From the NCBI GenBank assembly GCA_013407085.1, contig JACCGJ010003597.1:1-64000 (forward strand): DNA of 64,000 nucleotides, written 5' to 3'. The DNA comes from Atriophallophorus winterbourni (Eukaryota > Platyhelminthes > Trematoda > Plagiorchiida > Microphallidae). Positions 1-12,408 of this stretch are shown here, one piece after another; position 1 is the stretch's first letter; each line of letters opens with the position of its first letter. A program made the position numbers and the translations under genes. The notes below the pieces were generated by a model that was not told the origin of the DNA, made no database searches, and was given only the letters and a program-made list of their open reading frames with translations.

Positions 1-3000
1 TGCTCATTTGACTGCACGAAAGCGGCTTTCTATGGACTCCCTCGCTTGATCAGTCGACTGCACCGTTCGTGATGTTTCGTTGAAATGATAGAGCACAAAC
101 CGGTGACACCGAGCGGATCGATTGTTCACAATAGACATCAAAGATTTATCTGGTATTGAGCAACAAATCGCACAGTGTGAGTCAATGGTAGCAGGCACAC
201 ACAAGTTGAAACTTGTGCAACGCTAAATTGATACCGGTTTACGACTTGAAATCAATAGAATGATAATTTGCTTGAATTGTCGGCGTCGTGCCCCAAAGTA
301 AAACACGAACTTAAGGAACGGAAGCCGGCCTAAATGGGTAAGATTAATCTTTTGATTGTTTTTGAACTAGTCGTTGTTGAATTTGCGTACTTGCGATGTA
401 CTTGCTGCGAAAGAATAAATCAATGGCCAAAAAACGTCACTGGATGTAATGAAATAATCGGGATATGTTTGAGTACATTTACAAATCTACTGGGAATCTC
501 GAAATAATAAACGAATCCACATGTAGAATTGTTATGCTCACATGGTCGCTTGATGTTTAAATTTGTGGCTCAAATTCTCGGCGACAATACCCCGTCGCAA
601 TAACAGCGACGAATTTTGGGCAGCATGGTTAACCGATGATCGTCGGAATATTCTATCCGAGTTGACCAAGTCAAACACGCTTTTTGCTCTAATAACAGTT
701 TTGCTGACATTTAAACAAACATTGGTGGTTAATACGGTTATTACGGTACTCACATCCCCTTCACTTATATTAGAGGTTCTTCAACGTCCGTCGCACTACA
801 CTGCATAAACTTAACCAATATTTGATGAAGGGAATTTTGTTTAAGCAATGTGGGACATTTTATGGACATTTAGACAAACGACTCAATCAAATGATGCATT
901 AAACGCAATAGGAGTGTATCAGTGGTTTCGTAGAATAGCGCCACTGAAAGCCGGCATATTGCAAGTAGCGTAGTCGTATTGTGCTGCATCTCTGTCAATC
1001 GAAATGTGTCTTAGAACCATGTTCGCCCCTTTATTAACTTGATGCGAAATTGCATACAAAGCACTTTTTGACTTGAAGGGCGGGTGAGAATGATATATAT
1101 ATGTAAAATTGGACTGATGCGGTCAAAGATCGTGCGAGCATCGTGACACACCAAAACTCATTAATCTTTCCAGAGAAGGGACTCGTAGTTGTAATACTTT
1201 CTAAAACTATCAGCGCTATCCAAGCAAGTCTATGACCTCAACTTTGTTTGTAGCAAACTTGCAAGTAACATAACTATGCTGGTCTATTATGGGAAGTGCT
1301 AAGCGTGAGGGCATACTAGTGTTACTGGGTAGTCAATCATGTTGATATCTAAATAGTATTAAAATTCACTGTTTCTGTACCTACATCCCCCAATTTACGG
1401 TAACTTTAGCGGGCTAGTTACAATGACCTGTTAAAGGTTCGTGTGCCTTGAAAATTGAATGATTGTCTAAATTCGTGTACCTTCGTAAACCACTATACAC
1501 ATTCTGGACATCCAAGCATTCATGTTTTTAAAAATATAGGATTCACATGGACTCAAATACAAAGAACGGACATGTACTAATAATTAGTTTCCAAACTCTG
1601 TTTACCACTTGTCCACTCTGTGTAGACCCCTTAACAGTAAATCCACTTATCCCATTCCTGCTGTTATTGGCTTACTGGGTTTATTTGTTACCAACACACC
1701 ATCAGATTCATAGACAACAAACACTTAGTTCAGTCTTGTGATGCCTTTTATGCGGTAGTTTGTAGCACCAGATATTGATTTTTCTTGGTCTACATCCATT
1801 AGCACATTCCGATTGATTACGTTCAAATAACTAGCTTCCGTTAAACTATGCGACACAGATGTCATAAAGTGAACTTATTTACAGTTCACGGGTATAGCAT
1901 ATATACTTGACAAGCAACGAGATTTGATGTTTAGCGTAGAGCTGAGGAGAATAATTTCTGTAAAGTAATCCTAGTTCCGAGCACTCCCAGTACACAAATT
2001 TCATTATCGGATACGTGTTGTTCACACTCTATATGATGTATGGAGAGGACAATCAGGCTTGAAACAGATTTGGGAAATTTGAATTTTGAAATCACAGCTG
2101 GCTTATTTAATCATCTGGACCGGTAATGTTGTTGCTAGCGTTTCATATAAGACGACCCATAACCGGATTTGTCTTGCTTATCCTGGGGGCATGACTACCA
2201 GGTTCGGTGTGCCTTGAAAGAATGCTCGTATCTTAGACAAAGTTAAAAGTTGAAGCAAATGTTGCACGGAACTGCCACAGTCAACCTTGCTCAAAATATT
2301 ACCGCAAAATCACCAATAGTACGTGAAATTTCTAACGTTAAACCAAGATTGTTTATTTTGAAAACTGTGATTCGTGTATTGCAATGTTCGATTCCTTAAA
2401 CTGGACACAATCGCACTGAACGAAATAGCTCTCATGTGAAGTAGATTTCCGACAAAGAAGGACGGTTGCACTGTTAAGCGGAATCTAACCGGGTCCAGGC
2501 GAGCTAGCTCGGATGTAGCTTAAAACTCAAAATAGACAAGTATATAGAAGTTTATCAGAGCTTGTATGTCTTGTGTTTCAGGTAGTATGGATGCCATGAG
2601 ACTGGAAAATCAGATCAGTATCACACTTACACAAAGTTGTTTGCCGCTAGAACTAGAAGGATTGCGGGTTCGTATAAATTATTCATGCTTCAAGCCTCAG
2701 AATGCATCACACATTGATAATCAAACAACTGTATGGAAGCGAAAAATTCTTTTCCGTTGCACCGCAAGTGTTAATCATAGCAAAGCAATTGAGCGATTAT
2801 TTTGAGAGATTGGATGGCTGTTGTGGAAATAAATGGCGGACACCGATCGATTGAGTACCACATATCGCTGTTAGCGCTGCGGGAGAGATTGTTCCTCCTG
2901 AATATAACTGTTTAGTCATTTAAAGCTCTGTTGAACATGGAACCATCGTGTTTGTGATGTACATCTATGATCTGGAGGAGGTCAGCAACAACAACATTGA

Positions 3001-4640
3001 GCTCTCAGAAGCGCCCGAAAGAGACAGTCGTTTTCGACACACGAGTAAGCTACGCCGACTGACTGGATGAAATTTTCATCATAACCATATCAAACAATTG
3101 ACCGTGGTTCTAATCTTGCCTACATGACTTGCCACCCACTTGGCTTACTATAGTCTGCTTAGCGTGTTTGGACACGTGATTGAAGATGTTGGTCGTACCA
3201 AGCTTATCCTTCAATACAAGCGCAACATGTTTTCCATTCTTCCACTGTTTCAAGTGCATGCGGATCCTCATACTACCGTCCCTACCTGATGATCACAAAC
3301 AGCACTAAACCGGTCACGAGCTGTGTGAGTGATGGTAATGCATGCAAATGAGCAATATAATGAATTATTTTCAAAAAAATGCGCCTAATACTGCACTGGT
3401 GGCTTTGAGTAGGATTTTAGTAATTTTACGGTTAAAACGCAATCAACCTCACAAGTAACGCAGGGTGCATGTCTAACCACGATAAAGAGATCTGAATCGT
3501 TGCAGATTTCAACAGAGACAAACATACCACGCAAGATTTAAAGGTTGCATCACGCTTCGAAATAAATTCACACTAATCACTTATAAGATTTGTTCCAGCA
3601 AATATTCCATGTGAAATTGACTCCAAGATTCTAAGTTATTTATCCAAAAGACTATCTAGTATAGGACACTGAATGCTTGCGCTTTAGGATTCGTGCACCA
3701 GGACTGAATAATTAACTTAGCGAATGATATTTAAGGACAACATGAAATCATCTGTATATGTCACGTAGTGCGGAGGTGAGATATGCATTGCGTTGAGTGG
3801 TATGCAGAGCACCAACATCCGGCCAACACATGGTCGAAAACCACAGTCACGAAGCCGTTATAAATCGAGTTAGGGAGGATCGTATGTCAACGGTTCGAGT
3901 GAAAATACCCTCGGAAACATGATGGAATTGTCAACGACAGCCGCTATCGAGCGATATACAATTCGTCAATGTCGGTAAAAACGAGGCATGCGTGGTGAAG
4001 ACTTAAGTCTTACTGTTTGGCACGAAATTGAACGACAAATTAGATCGAAGTGACAGTCCGGGGTAGACATATTTCAGAACATTGTTGTGCTTTCTTAGTT
4101 TGCTTATATTTATTTGGTTATTGGTCTTGTGCGTGATAAACACATTTGACCAATCGGCCTTCTCCTGTTTTGTTGGATTCTTGGGCGAAAGCTTTTAGCA
4201 TTGGACAGGTTGATCTTGGGTATGTATCGGAACGCAATTTTCAAGTGGCTGTGAAATGCGGGGTTAACGTGGTAGTTTTGGGGACCGATGACCCCAATTT
4301 GTTTGACAAGAAGTCATAAGTTCGCCAGCTGCCTCTCGTTAACCTGGATTGACCACTTCCGGCATCTCTCACACGCTAAACTCTTGCACTGACTAAGTAA
4401 CAAGTCAAATCTCTGAAGACTTTTCCGAATAGGTGATTTCATGAAACTGTTAGATCAAGGTCGCCCAGAGCGCGGAAATTTCGGAGTATTCGCGCGAAAA
4501 GTGAACTATTTTTGACCAGAAAAGAATCAAATCGGAAGTGGGTGAACGGAAAACAACTGGGTTGTTAACATGACTTTAAAAAGGTATTTCAAGGGGGTGA
4601 TGGGTGAAGGGAACAGAGATAGTAATAAATGACGCATTAT
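1..4640. other. AT-rich region without recognisable gene
   Basis: Only short open frames (under about 80 codons) occur on both strands, and none shows a familiar motif, splice-linked continuation or codon composition unlike its surroundings. The only structure I can support is a diverged hammerhead-type repeat near 3.2 kb, listed separately. Old, unrecognisable transposon sequence is likely, but that is inference. Confidence 0.6.
3160..3345 (+). repeat. Diverged hammerhead-repeat unit, subfamily B
   Basis: This stretch matches in order the landmarks of the about 240-bp repeat seen at 13.2, 26.6 and 43.8 kb: a block like 'gtgtttggacac', then 'ccactgtttcaag', then 'ccgtccctacCTGATGA', then 'aaaccggtca'. 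The core CTGATGA is intact, but the GAAA is changed to TAAA and the stem I strands no longer pair. A sister copy near 38.1 kb shares 'gtccctac' and 'cacagcac', so both belong to a distinct subfamily. It is probably inactive as a ribozyme. Confidence 0.5.
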
Positions 4641-4689
4641 CAGCTCATCAAGGTCATTCGAAAAGTGGTGATATGGGGACAGATGTTCG

Positions 4690-4870
4690 CGTAATATAGG
4701 CCGTTTAGCGGTTAGGTAAATCATTTGTGGGGGGTTGACAACTACTTAATCCTGTTCCACGCACTTACTATCAACCTTGGTTTGACGAAGCTCCTGTGTC
4801 AGAAGTGAAACGTTACCCAAAAACTGCTCTAAACGATTGCACTCAAATTTCTTTGCATTTTGAACACACG
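4690..4870 (+). repeat. PLE1 left terminal repeat (pLTR)
   Basis: It aligns directly with 7265-7460: shared blocks are 'gtttagc', 'gttgac.actactta', 'tttgacgaagct', 'gtgaaacgttacccaaaa' and 'gattgca'. Direct terminal repeats with internal hammerhead-like cores are a known feature of Penelope-like elements. The two repeats have drifted apart, which fits an old insertion. Confidence 0.75.
4775..4817 (+). ncRNA. Degenerate hammerhead-like motif in PLE1 left pLTR
   Basis: The order core–stem II–GAAAC is visible: TTGACGA (a variant of CUGANGA with the first C lost), a hairpin-like segment 'agctcctgtgtcagaagt', then GAAACGTT. The ACGU after GAA could be a very short palindromic stem III, and TTGGT before the core can partly pair with ACCCAA after the cleavage site. 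Hammerheads in PLE terminal repeats are established. Loss of the first core C argues against activity here. Confidence 0.45.
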
Positions 4871-7060
4871 ATGGATCCCAAACTTATTCCAATCGATTGC
4901 CGACTCCAGTGAGCCCCGTGTTCGGAAATTGGCCAGGGAGTTGGTGAGAACAGATGAATATGAAACCAGGTGGGTGAACCACCACATCTTCAACTTTCGT
5001 TGCAAGCAGCGCGGCGTAATACCAAAGGATCTGATGGTAAATCCTCCGGATAATTCTCGTAAATCAACAAAGACGGCCGCGAGTGCATCCAAAGTGTTTT
5101 GAAACAAAGGATCCACCGGGTCAATGAAAACCTATTGGCCGCTCGATCGAAAGCATCGTGAATGATGTCGAAATTGCGAGTCGAATTATCCGAAGCGGAT
5201 TTCTGCAGAATTTGTGGAAAACACGCAGAGGTTTTGGCCACGCAAACGGAGAAAGACGAAACCGTATGATCAAAAAGTTATTAGAGTTTTATAAGAAACG
5301 TTCATCAGATAAATCTAATAGGTCATTATCGAGCAGCCAATATTCTAGTATGGCGATGCAAACCTTGATTCGCACGAAAGACATGCACTTATTACGCTGA
5401 AACAAGATACGAATATAGCCATTACTAAAGCTGATAAAGATAAAGTAACAGTAATTTTGAACAAAAGCGACTATTTAGACAAGGTTGGGGTACACTTATC
5501 CGAGGGCCCTTATGAACGGATAGATAATGGCAAAATGAAAATATAATGAATAACTGCAAAATGGTAGTCTCTAGGTACTTAAGTAGCGTTAAGGAGAGTT
5601 TGGGGAAGGGCTTGTGGTATAACCTGTATCCCAAGTCTACTCTAACTACTAGGTTCTACGGCCTACCTAAAATACATAAAGAAGACATTCCTGTAAGACC
5701 TATCGTCGACGGTATCGGATCACCTGCGTACGAGTTATTTAGACATTTGGCTTATTTTTATTGTAACCTTTAGTCGGCAATACAGCCTCGTTCATCATGT
5801 CACTTTGCAGCATGCTTAAAGTCGGTAACAATAGATGACGATGAAATAATGGTTAGTTTTGATGTGAGCGCTTTGTTCACCAACGTCGATAAAACAAGTG
5901 CGTTACAACTAGCTAGACGGGCCTTGGAATCTGATGCCAGTTTGTCAGATCGCACAAACTTGAGCGTCCAGCAAATTATCAACGGTGTATCGATCTGCCT
6001 AAGCATGAACCACTTCGTATTTAAAGAGCAATTATATAGACAAAAAGAAGGGTTGGCAATGGGTTCACCGGTATCTCCAGTACTTGCGAACATGTATATG
6101 GAGCATTTCGAGAACAAAGCCCTTAACTATGAAGGGTTCAAGCCAAAATTATGGTGGAGCTATGTAGATGACACATTTGTTATCATCGAGCGAGATCAGT
6201 TAGAGGTCTTCTTCAGATATTTAAATGAAATACAACCATGTATTACTGTCACAAAGTAAGTGGAATCCTGCACAGACACTCTTCCATTTTTGGACTGTTT
6301 AGCACAAAAAGTAGACAGGAAAATAAAAACTTCTGTCTATCGGAAACCTATCGATACATATGCTGTACTACGATACACTTCCGCTCATCCAAGACAGGTT
6401 TTCAGGTCCATAGCTTGTTCCATTTTCCATAGGATAGAACACCTGTGCAGCGACACTGGCGCACCGTGAAGCGAGCCAAAGGCTCATATACTGCGGTTAT
6501 CCAAAAAGTTTTATAAAACACCAATTAATGAAGGTAAAATACACGTAAGAAAAATCGGAGAAAAATTGGCGAGATACAGTTTGCATACGGCATGTAAAAT
6601 GCACATCTGAAGCGATAAGTAGAATATTGAACAGGGCGGCCATACGCGTAACTTATAAGGAAGGTAAATTATCCGTTCGGTTCTGATGCACCTAAAGGAT
6701 AAGACACTTTTATCTAGCGTTACGAACAGTATCTACAGAATCAACTGTAAGGATTGTTCGGGTGTTTACATAGGGCAGACTTCCATACTATAATCGAAGA
6801 ACACCGAAAGCGTGTCCGGAGTCAGCACCGGGATGTGAGGGAATATCAATCCCTTATTCCTGATTCCGCCTTGGCGGAGCACGTTTTAGATACGGGCCAC
6901 AGCGTCGATCTATACAATGTGGCAATATTGAGACGCGGTATTAAACCATATAGCTAACGCCTACATGCGGAGCCGGTCGAAATTGCCAAGTCGATCAATA
7001 ATGTGGATGGGCAGAAATCTTCACAATCTGGCGCTCGGGACTTTTGCATAGGTAAATAGT
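4860..7060 (+). pseudogene. PLE1 reverse transcriptase–GIY-YIG endonuclease, broken
   Basis: In a Penelope-like element this protein copies RNA into DNA at nicked targets. Its remains run in order over several frames. An N-terminal part ends near 5100. ADKDKVTVILNKSDY lies near 5430-5480, and the PLE hallmark RFYGLPKIHK near 5655. SFDVSALFTNV near 5855 is RT motif A. GLAMGSPVSPVLANMYME near 6055 is motif B. YVDDTF near 6165 is the catalytic motif C. FLDCL and YRKP follow near 6285-6350. A GIY-YIG-like segment, YRINCKDCSGVYIGQTS, lies near 6740-6780, followed by LAEHVLDTGH near 6870. Stop codons at about 5770 and 6258 and several frameshifts mean no full protein. It is old but clearly assignable. 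Confidence 0.85.
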
Positions 7061-7264
7061 TTTTATTCACCTTATACCTGAAAGTTAATTAAATTTTTGT
7101 TTTTCTGCAAAAATATTCTAAACTTAGCCCCGTTAGTTATGTACTTTTACGCATTCGGACCGCTTTTTCAAATGACCTTGACCGTGTTCAATTGTATAAG
7201 ATTGATGTGGATACACACTAGGAGGAAAATCGACCACTGATCCCGGTCATTCCCACAAGACGTC

Positions 7265-7460
7265 ACACACTATAGGCGTACTGTAGGCTGTTTAGCAGTA
7301 AGGTCAAATAAGTGGTGCTGGGTTGACTACTACTTACTCATGTTCACTGTCCTGACTATCACCCTTAGTTTGACGAAGCTTCTGTGTCTGAAGTGAAACG
7401 TTACCCAAAACCTGCTCTAACCGATTGCATTCGAATTTCCTTGCATTATGACACGATCGT
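7265..7460 (+). repeat. PLE1 right terminal repeat (pLTR)
   Basis: Direct counterpart of the left repeat at 4690-4870. It has the same hammerhead-like block (TTGACGA, 'agcttctgtgtctgaagt', GAAACGTT at about 7370-7400). Here CTTC and GAAG can pair to form stem II, better than in the left copy. The element's homology ends close to 7460. Confidence 0.7.
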
Positions 7461-8900
7461 ATAATTAACAGCTTATTTACGGCATGCCCTTTAAATGTCT
7501 TCGAATCAGAATGAACAATTTGCAATTCCTCAACTGATTTAAGAACCACGTATCGGTTAAAGCGATAGTATCTGCGGATACTGATTTCACATTTCCTAAT
7601 CAGTCTGCGTTTTTTCAAGCACTGTTCATTAGTTTGTAGATGGTTACTGGTGTACTTGGCTTGTAATTATGTAATATGAATATTATATATTAGTCACACC
7701 GACAAAAGTAGGATCTGTTATATTTAAAGAGCCTTCGATTTTCCGTCTTGAGTATCTTCGCAATTCAATGGTTTAACTTTTGTCACTGATGTTGTAGACC
7801 CTTTGTAGTCATGCTGTTGTTTATCAGACACTAGCATACTGGTATATCCAGGAGAACCTAAAAGATTAGACTACGTTTTATTTCTTTCTTACAAGTATCA
7901 TTAGGTCCTTTCTTTTACCATCAGGGTGTCAGCAAAATTCAAATTCCGTACAAGAAAAACATGGAGCAAATTCGAGTTTGAAAGATAAGTATCAATGTCA
8001 TTCTGACTGCTTATAATTATTCTCAGTAATCTTAGTTAGACTAACTAGGGAGAGCTGTAATGAAGAACCAAACGAATGACTGGTTTAGGTGTTACGATTT
8101 CAAAACCAATTATCGTACATAAATTGATGCTGGTACAGATTTCACTGAGTCCCTTTGGATTGATTACGCAGTTGTTTTGAACTTGCAAATTATCGGTTTT
8201 AGTAGAAACTTCAAGCAATGGCTTGAGATTTGTAAGACCTTTTTCGTAAATGGTAGAGTTTTGGTCAGATATTCTCCCACCAGTTGTTTTGTAAATTCAA
8301 CGTATTCATACAGAGAGGGTTTTTAAGATTTACTGGTACATTTGCGACCGCTAGAATTTCAAACGCTATACTGGTCAACTTAGGGGTAAGAGACCCGCGA
8401 CAATTGATGGCCTCAGTTCCTCGGGTCCTCAGGTCCAGTTAACGGGCGGACGCATAATTTTGTGCTTTGATACATTTGAACATTACTCGTCACTCGCTGG
8501 ATCATTCTTACGCCATTCGATTTCGCCTGAAGAGATTTCTTTTGGACTCAATTATTTTTAGTGTCATTTGACCAATATTTCGGAAGTTCCTATTTGCCAC
8601 ATCACCGTGGAAATTTTGTGAGCGTGCAAAATTTGTTGTCGCTGTTTTGACTTGCTCGGGACCGTTATAATTCGGAAGAACTTCTGCTAAATTCAACAAG
8701 CCGTGTTTCGTTTGGTTGAGATCAAATCTACTGTCGCCGCGACTGTTTTATTCGGTAATTTGCATCCAATACATTGCGATACGTTCCCACACGAACCTCG
8801 CAAATTTCATCTCACAACGGTTAATCGATCGATACCCGCCTAGGCGTTTCCATGGGAGCTATCAGACGACCTTGACCTCAACTGTCAGGACCTAAGAAAA
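7460..8900. other. AT-rich stretch, nothing recognised
   Basis: No open frame above about 65 codons, no transposon motif, no tRNA-like fold and no tandem repeat was seen between the end of PLE1 and the zinc-finger fragment of the CR1 copy. The last 100 bases may be 5' untranslated sequence of that CR1 element. Confidence 0.5.
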
Positions 8901-8922
8901 CTAAGCGTGATTTGTGTAAAAT

Positions 8923-10235
8923 TTGCAAAAGGTGTTAAGTGTGAAATCGAAAGTAGTCATGTGTTATATGTGCTCTGCTATGATACACACTAATTACGAT
9001 ATAGTTTTGACTAAAGAGGCAGTTGTCTTTATTAATAATGCTGAAATTCCAGGTGTCAGTTATGTGTGCAGCGTCTGTAGAACAAAACCGTTAAACGGCG
9101 CCGAGATCAATGTATAACAATCCGGAAACCTAAACGATCGAATCAAATACTTAAAGATCTGTTCTCAAAAATCCGAGGATACATTGAAGTCGATAGTAAT
9201 TACCCACAATAACTAACTTACGAATGAAACCAATCTAAACCCAACGCTACATCCCGTACCTCCACAAGATGCTCCGCTACTTACAGAGAATCTGCGGGAG
9301 GCTGAACAGTTTGGTGATGCAAACGCTAGCTGCGACTCACATGTTAGTCAGCTTAAAAAGTCGAATGATCGCCTACTGAATGTCCATCAGCAGAATTCAT
9401 CAACCTCCAAAACTAATACTGAAATAAAACAAATTTGATGATTCTCAATGTAATCTGCGCCAATGTGTTGGAGACATCCGGGACACTTTTCTCAAGTAGA
9501 AGAACTCATGACATTGAACAATGGTACCAGCTGTGTTCAATGATGGATATGAGCTCGATACTGCCTAATTCAATAACCCGCCTAAGTCGACACCCCAATT
9601 CTCCTCATCTTGACGAACCGCATTTACTGAGAATAAATCTCAAAAGCCAAAAAGAGATGGAGGACGTTCTTCTAAACTCTTACTTGCTCCGTACATGTTC
9701 ACAGACTAAATGTCGCATACACGCTCATAAGAAAGAGAAGAGTTAATTTAAACAATGCGAACAAATCTGACCAACGCAGTGTTGTTCTTCTTAGTGTTCC
9801 CGAAAAAACTAACACTGCTTCGGGAAGTGAAATACAGCAGCACGATTACAAACAGTGGCTCTACGTTGCCGACATCATCGGAGCTCACGAGTCAGTGGTG
9901 GCGGACACTTTTAGAATACCTCGGTCACCAAACTATAAAGGTGATGGGCCAAAACCTTTGAAAATAACATTTTTAACGGAAGGTATGATGGAAACAATTA
10001 GGGCTAACTGGAAAGCAAATCATGCGAATATCCCGAAGGTGGTCTGAATGGGTGACCACTATCTTTCTACGCTGGAACCGCCTAACGAACCACGGATTCT
10101 ACAAGCAGACGAGACTCCGATTAGAAACAGTTTGGCAATCCCAAAAACGACGGATTTCCGACTTTTGAAGGGTCGGACAAATAGACGAGCTTTCAGCTCC
10201 ATCACTGTATACGAAAACCACATACAAAAACAATA
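8923..10235 (+). pseudogene. CR1 ORF1 remnant (Cys-rich finger plus RNA-binding region)
   Basis: ORF1 of CR1-like LINEs binds element RNA. The first piece (about 64 codons) holds CxxC pairs, VMCYMCSAMIH and YVCSVCRTKP, consistent with a zinc finger near the protein start. After a degraded linker a second piece, near 9540-9720, reads RLSRHPNSP.. LLRINLKSQKEM, then LLNSYLLRTCSQTKC. A third lies in another frame near 9770-10040 and includes ADTFRIPRSPNYKGDGPKPL. The same motifs recur at 31.1-31.6 kb and 52.9-53.4 kb. Frameshifts near 9745 and 10045 break the frame. Confidence 0.7.
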
Positions 10236-10239
10236 ACAA

Positions 10240-12390
10240 ACGCACATGCCTGTTAAACAAACTAGCTGACTGAAGGATCTCTGCAATCAGCACTCACACT
10301 CGACGTCATAGCAATAACTGAGACATGTTCCAACCTCACGTGACCCATAGCGAGCTCTCTATTCCAAACATGTTTTTCGGAAAGAACGCTTAAGAACATG
10401 TGGTGGAGTAGCTGTTTACCACCATGAACGTTTATACTGTACGGTAGTTACAGACACTGAACTCGATCTGGAAGACAGTATATGGTGCAACTTGAAGCTA
10501 GAATCAGGCGATAGTTGCATCGTCGGTGTAGTTTACCGTTCACTATCATCATCGGATGCGCATAACGAAAAACTCTTGAAATCAATGCCATTCGTCGGAA
10601 AAGAGCGCAATTCGCAATTGTGATTATGGGAGACTTCAAACTGCCTCAACTATATAACTCAGTAGATCATCGACCCCGATCACTATACTACAAATTTTGC
10701 GAATTGTTCGATTACATCCCTTTGTATAATCATATTTTCAAATATGCAGGACAACGAAATTTGCAACAGACATCTGTTCTAGACCTAGTTTTAACCTCTC
10801 AAGCCACGGCCGTTGAAGATAATCACTATCACCCTCCGCTGGGTCGAAGCGATCACCACGTTCTCTTCTTTTATTACGTGTGCTGCGCCAGTAGAATTTT
10901 AAAGCGAACAAAACGAAATAGAAAAGTGGATTACATTGGTTTGATGGAAACAATGGTAGATTTCGATGAAAATAATATATATTTCAGTGATCCGGACTCG
11001 CATTGAACAAACCTGACAGATTAAATCATCAACATGATACATTTCAATTCTAATTAGGTCCCGAAACATAATAGTAAAGAACCTCAATTCATAATTCGCA
11101 ATCGGACTGGAACATGGTTGACAAAGCGGAATTTGGCATGGGCTATTCACAGGGTCGCCAGAACTGATTGGGCCTGTTCAAACACTCGATAATTGCGGAA
11201 AAAAATATCACCAGCTTTAGCTGGCAGTAAGAATGCAGCGAAATCCGAAACTCCCTTATCAAGCTGTTAACAACACTACTAAGCCGAAACTCGGTATTTC
11301 CAGATAACGGACTAACTGATTCTGTGCTGTAAAAAGCGCTAAACCTCTCGCCAGTTTTTATTCACAAGTTTTCACCCCCAAGGATGCATTACAATCATCG
11401 GAATTGTCAGCACAAATTGTGTTGGAGACTATATGCGATATATGCATCAATTCTGAAATAGTGCAGCACCACATACGTAGGTTGAATATCAACAAGTCCC
11501 CGGGAGAAGAAAGAATCACTCCTGCAATCCTAAAGTAACGCGACAGTCAATTGTGCGAAACACTTTGTCATTTATTTAATCACTCTTTGAGGGAGGCTGC
11601 TGTACCGACTGACTGGAAGAGAGGAATCATAACACCCATCTACAAAGGTGGAACTCGTTCTGACCCAGCAAATTACCGCCCTGTTACACTCCTTCCAGTG
11701 ATCTCAAAAATTATGTAGCGAATTGTGTACGAAAGAATTATGAGTCATTTCGAAGCCCAAAACTTGTTGTCCAGAGAGGAACATGAATTTCAGAAGTCTC
11801 GTTCTTGCTTGACTAACCTACTGGAGATAATGGAGGACTGGACGCAGACAGTGGATGATGGTGGTTGCGTGTATATGTGTTACTTGGACATATCAAAGGC
11901 GTTTGATCACGTGGACCATTCTATACTCCTGAGCGAGGTGCAAGATGTTGGTATTAATGGGTAATGCGAAGCAATGTACAACCGAGCTAGCCACATGCTA
12001 GGTATGCTTCGGTGTATTTTCGGACATTTTCCCGTTAAACATTCTTCATGCTCATAAATACGTATATTAACCCAGTGATGGATTACTCAGTGCAAGATTT
12101 GGCACCATGGCTACAAAAGCACATCAAGCTGCTCGAGAGGATTTATCAAACAGCAACTAAAATGGTTGGCTGCCTCCGCAACCTTCATATAAGGATCGAC
12201 TGGTTCATCTTAATTTGGATACACTGCCTCGCAGACGGGCTCGATTTGATCTAATCCTAACTTATAAAATAATGAACTCAAAGATGCACCCACTGTTTGT
12301 TTCTTACGGAACTCCCTACCTTCAGATGTTGTACAATCATCTAGTGAAAAGATTTTCAAGAACAAATTGGATATACTGATGCGTAGTAAT
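10240..12390 (+). pseudogene. CR1 ORF2 (endonuclease–RT) remnant with catalytic region deleted
   Basis: The remnant carries these pieces of a LINE EN-RT protein. DVIAITET lies near 10,300 and MGDFKLPQLYN near 10,625 (GDFN-type EN residues). LGRSDHHVLFF lies near 10,845. The RT segments are near 11,680 (ANYRPVTLLPVISK) and 11,880 (CYLDISKAFDHVDHS, motif A). After DVGING near 11,960 the sequence jumps to CEAMYNRASHMLGML. Relative to the copy at 28-31 kb, about 120 codons containing motifs B and C (SGVPQGS and FADD) are missing. The C-terminal end, DVVQSSSEKIFKNKLD, shows that the ancestral ORF2 read through the place where the 28-kb copy has a stop. Confidence 0.8.
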
Positions 12391-12408
12391 TTCACCTTGT
12401 TGGCCTCC

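Larger units (their letters stand above)
4640..7460 (+). mobile_element. Penelope-like retroelement, decayed (PLE1)
   Basis: A decayed Penelope-like element. Scattered reverse-transcriptase and GIY-YIG endonuclease motifs lie in the right order between two similar direct terminal repeats of about 180 bp. Both repeats share 'tttgacgaagct', 'gaagtgaaacgttaccc' and 'gctctaa.cgattgca', the usual PLE pLTR arrangement. A short inverted repeat (4646-4668 against about 7153-7178, sharing 'aaggtcatt.gaaaa') adds to the terminal structure. The reading frame is broken many times, so the copy is dead. An old PLE related to the second copy near 27 kb is the best reading. Confidence 0.85.
8900..12400 (+). 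mobile_element. CR1-like LINE, decayed copy (same family as 28-31.6 kb)
   Basis: A non-LTR retrotransposon whose ORF1 and ORF2 fragments run in order on the plus strand and match the nearly intact minus-strand copy at 28.05-31.64 kb over long stretches. ORF1 includes a Cys-rich finger. ORF2 includes an endonuclease and an RT, but an internal deletion near 11,960 joins the sequence after RT motif A directly to the thumb region, removing the catalytic FADD segment. The 3' end is cut near 12,400, so no CR1 terminal repeat is seen. Many stop codons show an old, dead copy. Confidence 0.85.

Noticed and set aside
2566..2805. 79-codon plus-strand frame at 2.6 kb
   Set aside because: Isolated, motif-free and no longer than expected by chance; no splice sites or neighbours support it.
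4829..5116. Host gene at 4.8-5.1 kb on the minus strand
   Set aside because: It is antisense to the PLE1 N-terminal coding remnant and terminal repeat.
7334..7618. 94-codon minus-strand frame over the right PLE1 terminal repeat
   Set aside because: It only mirrors the terminal repeat; the same antisense words occur over the left repeat. No independent gene evidence.
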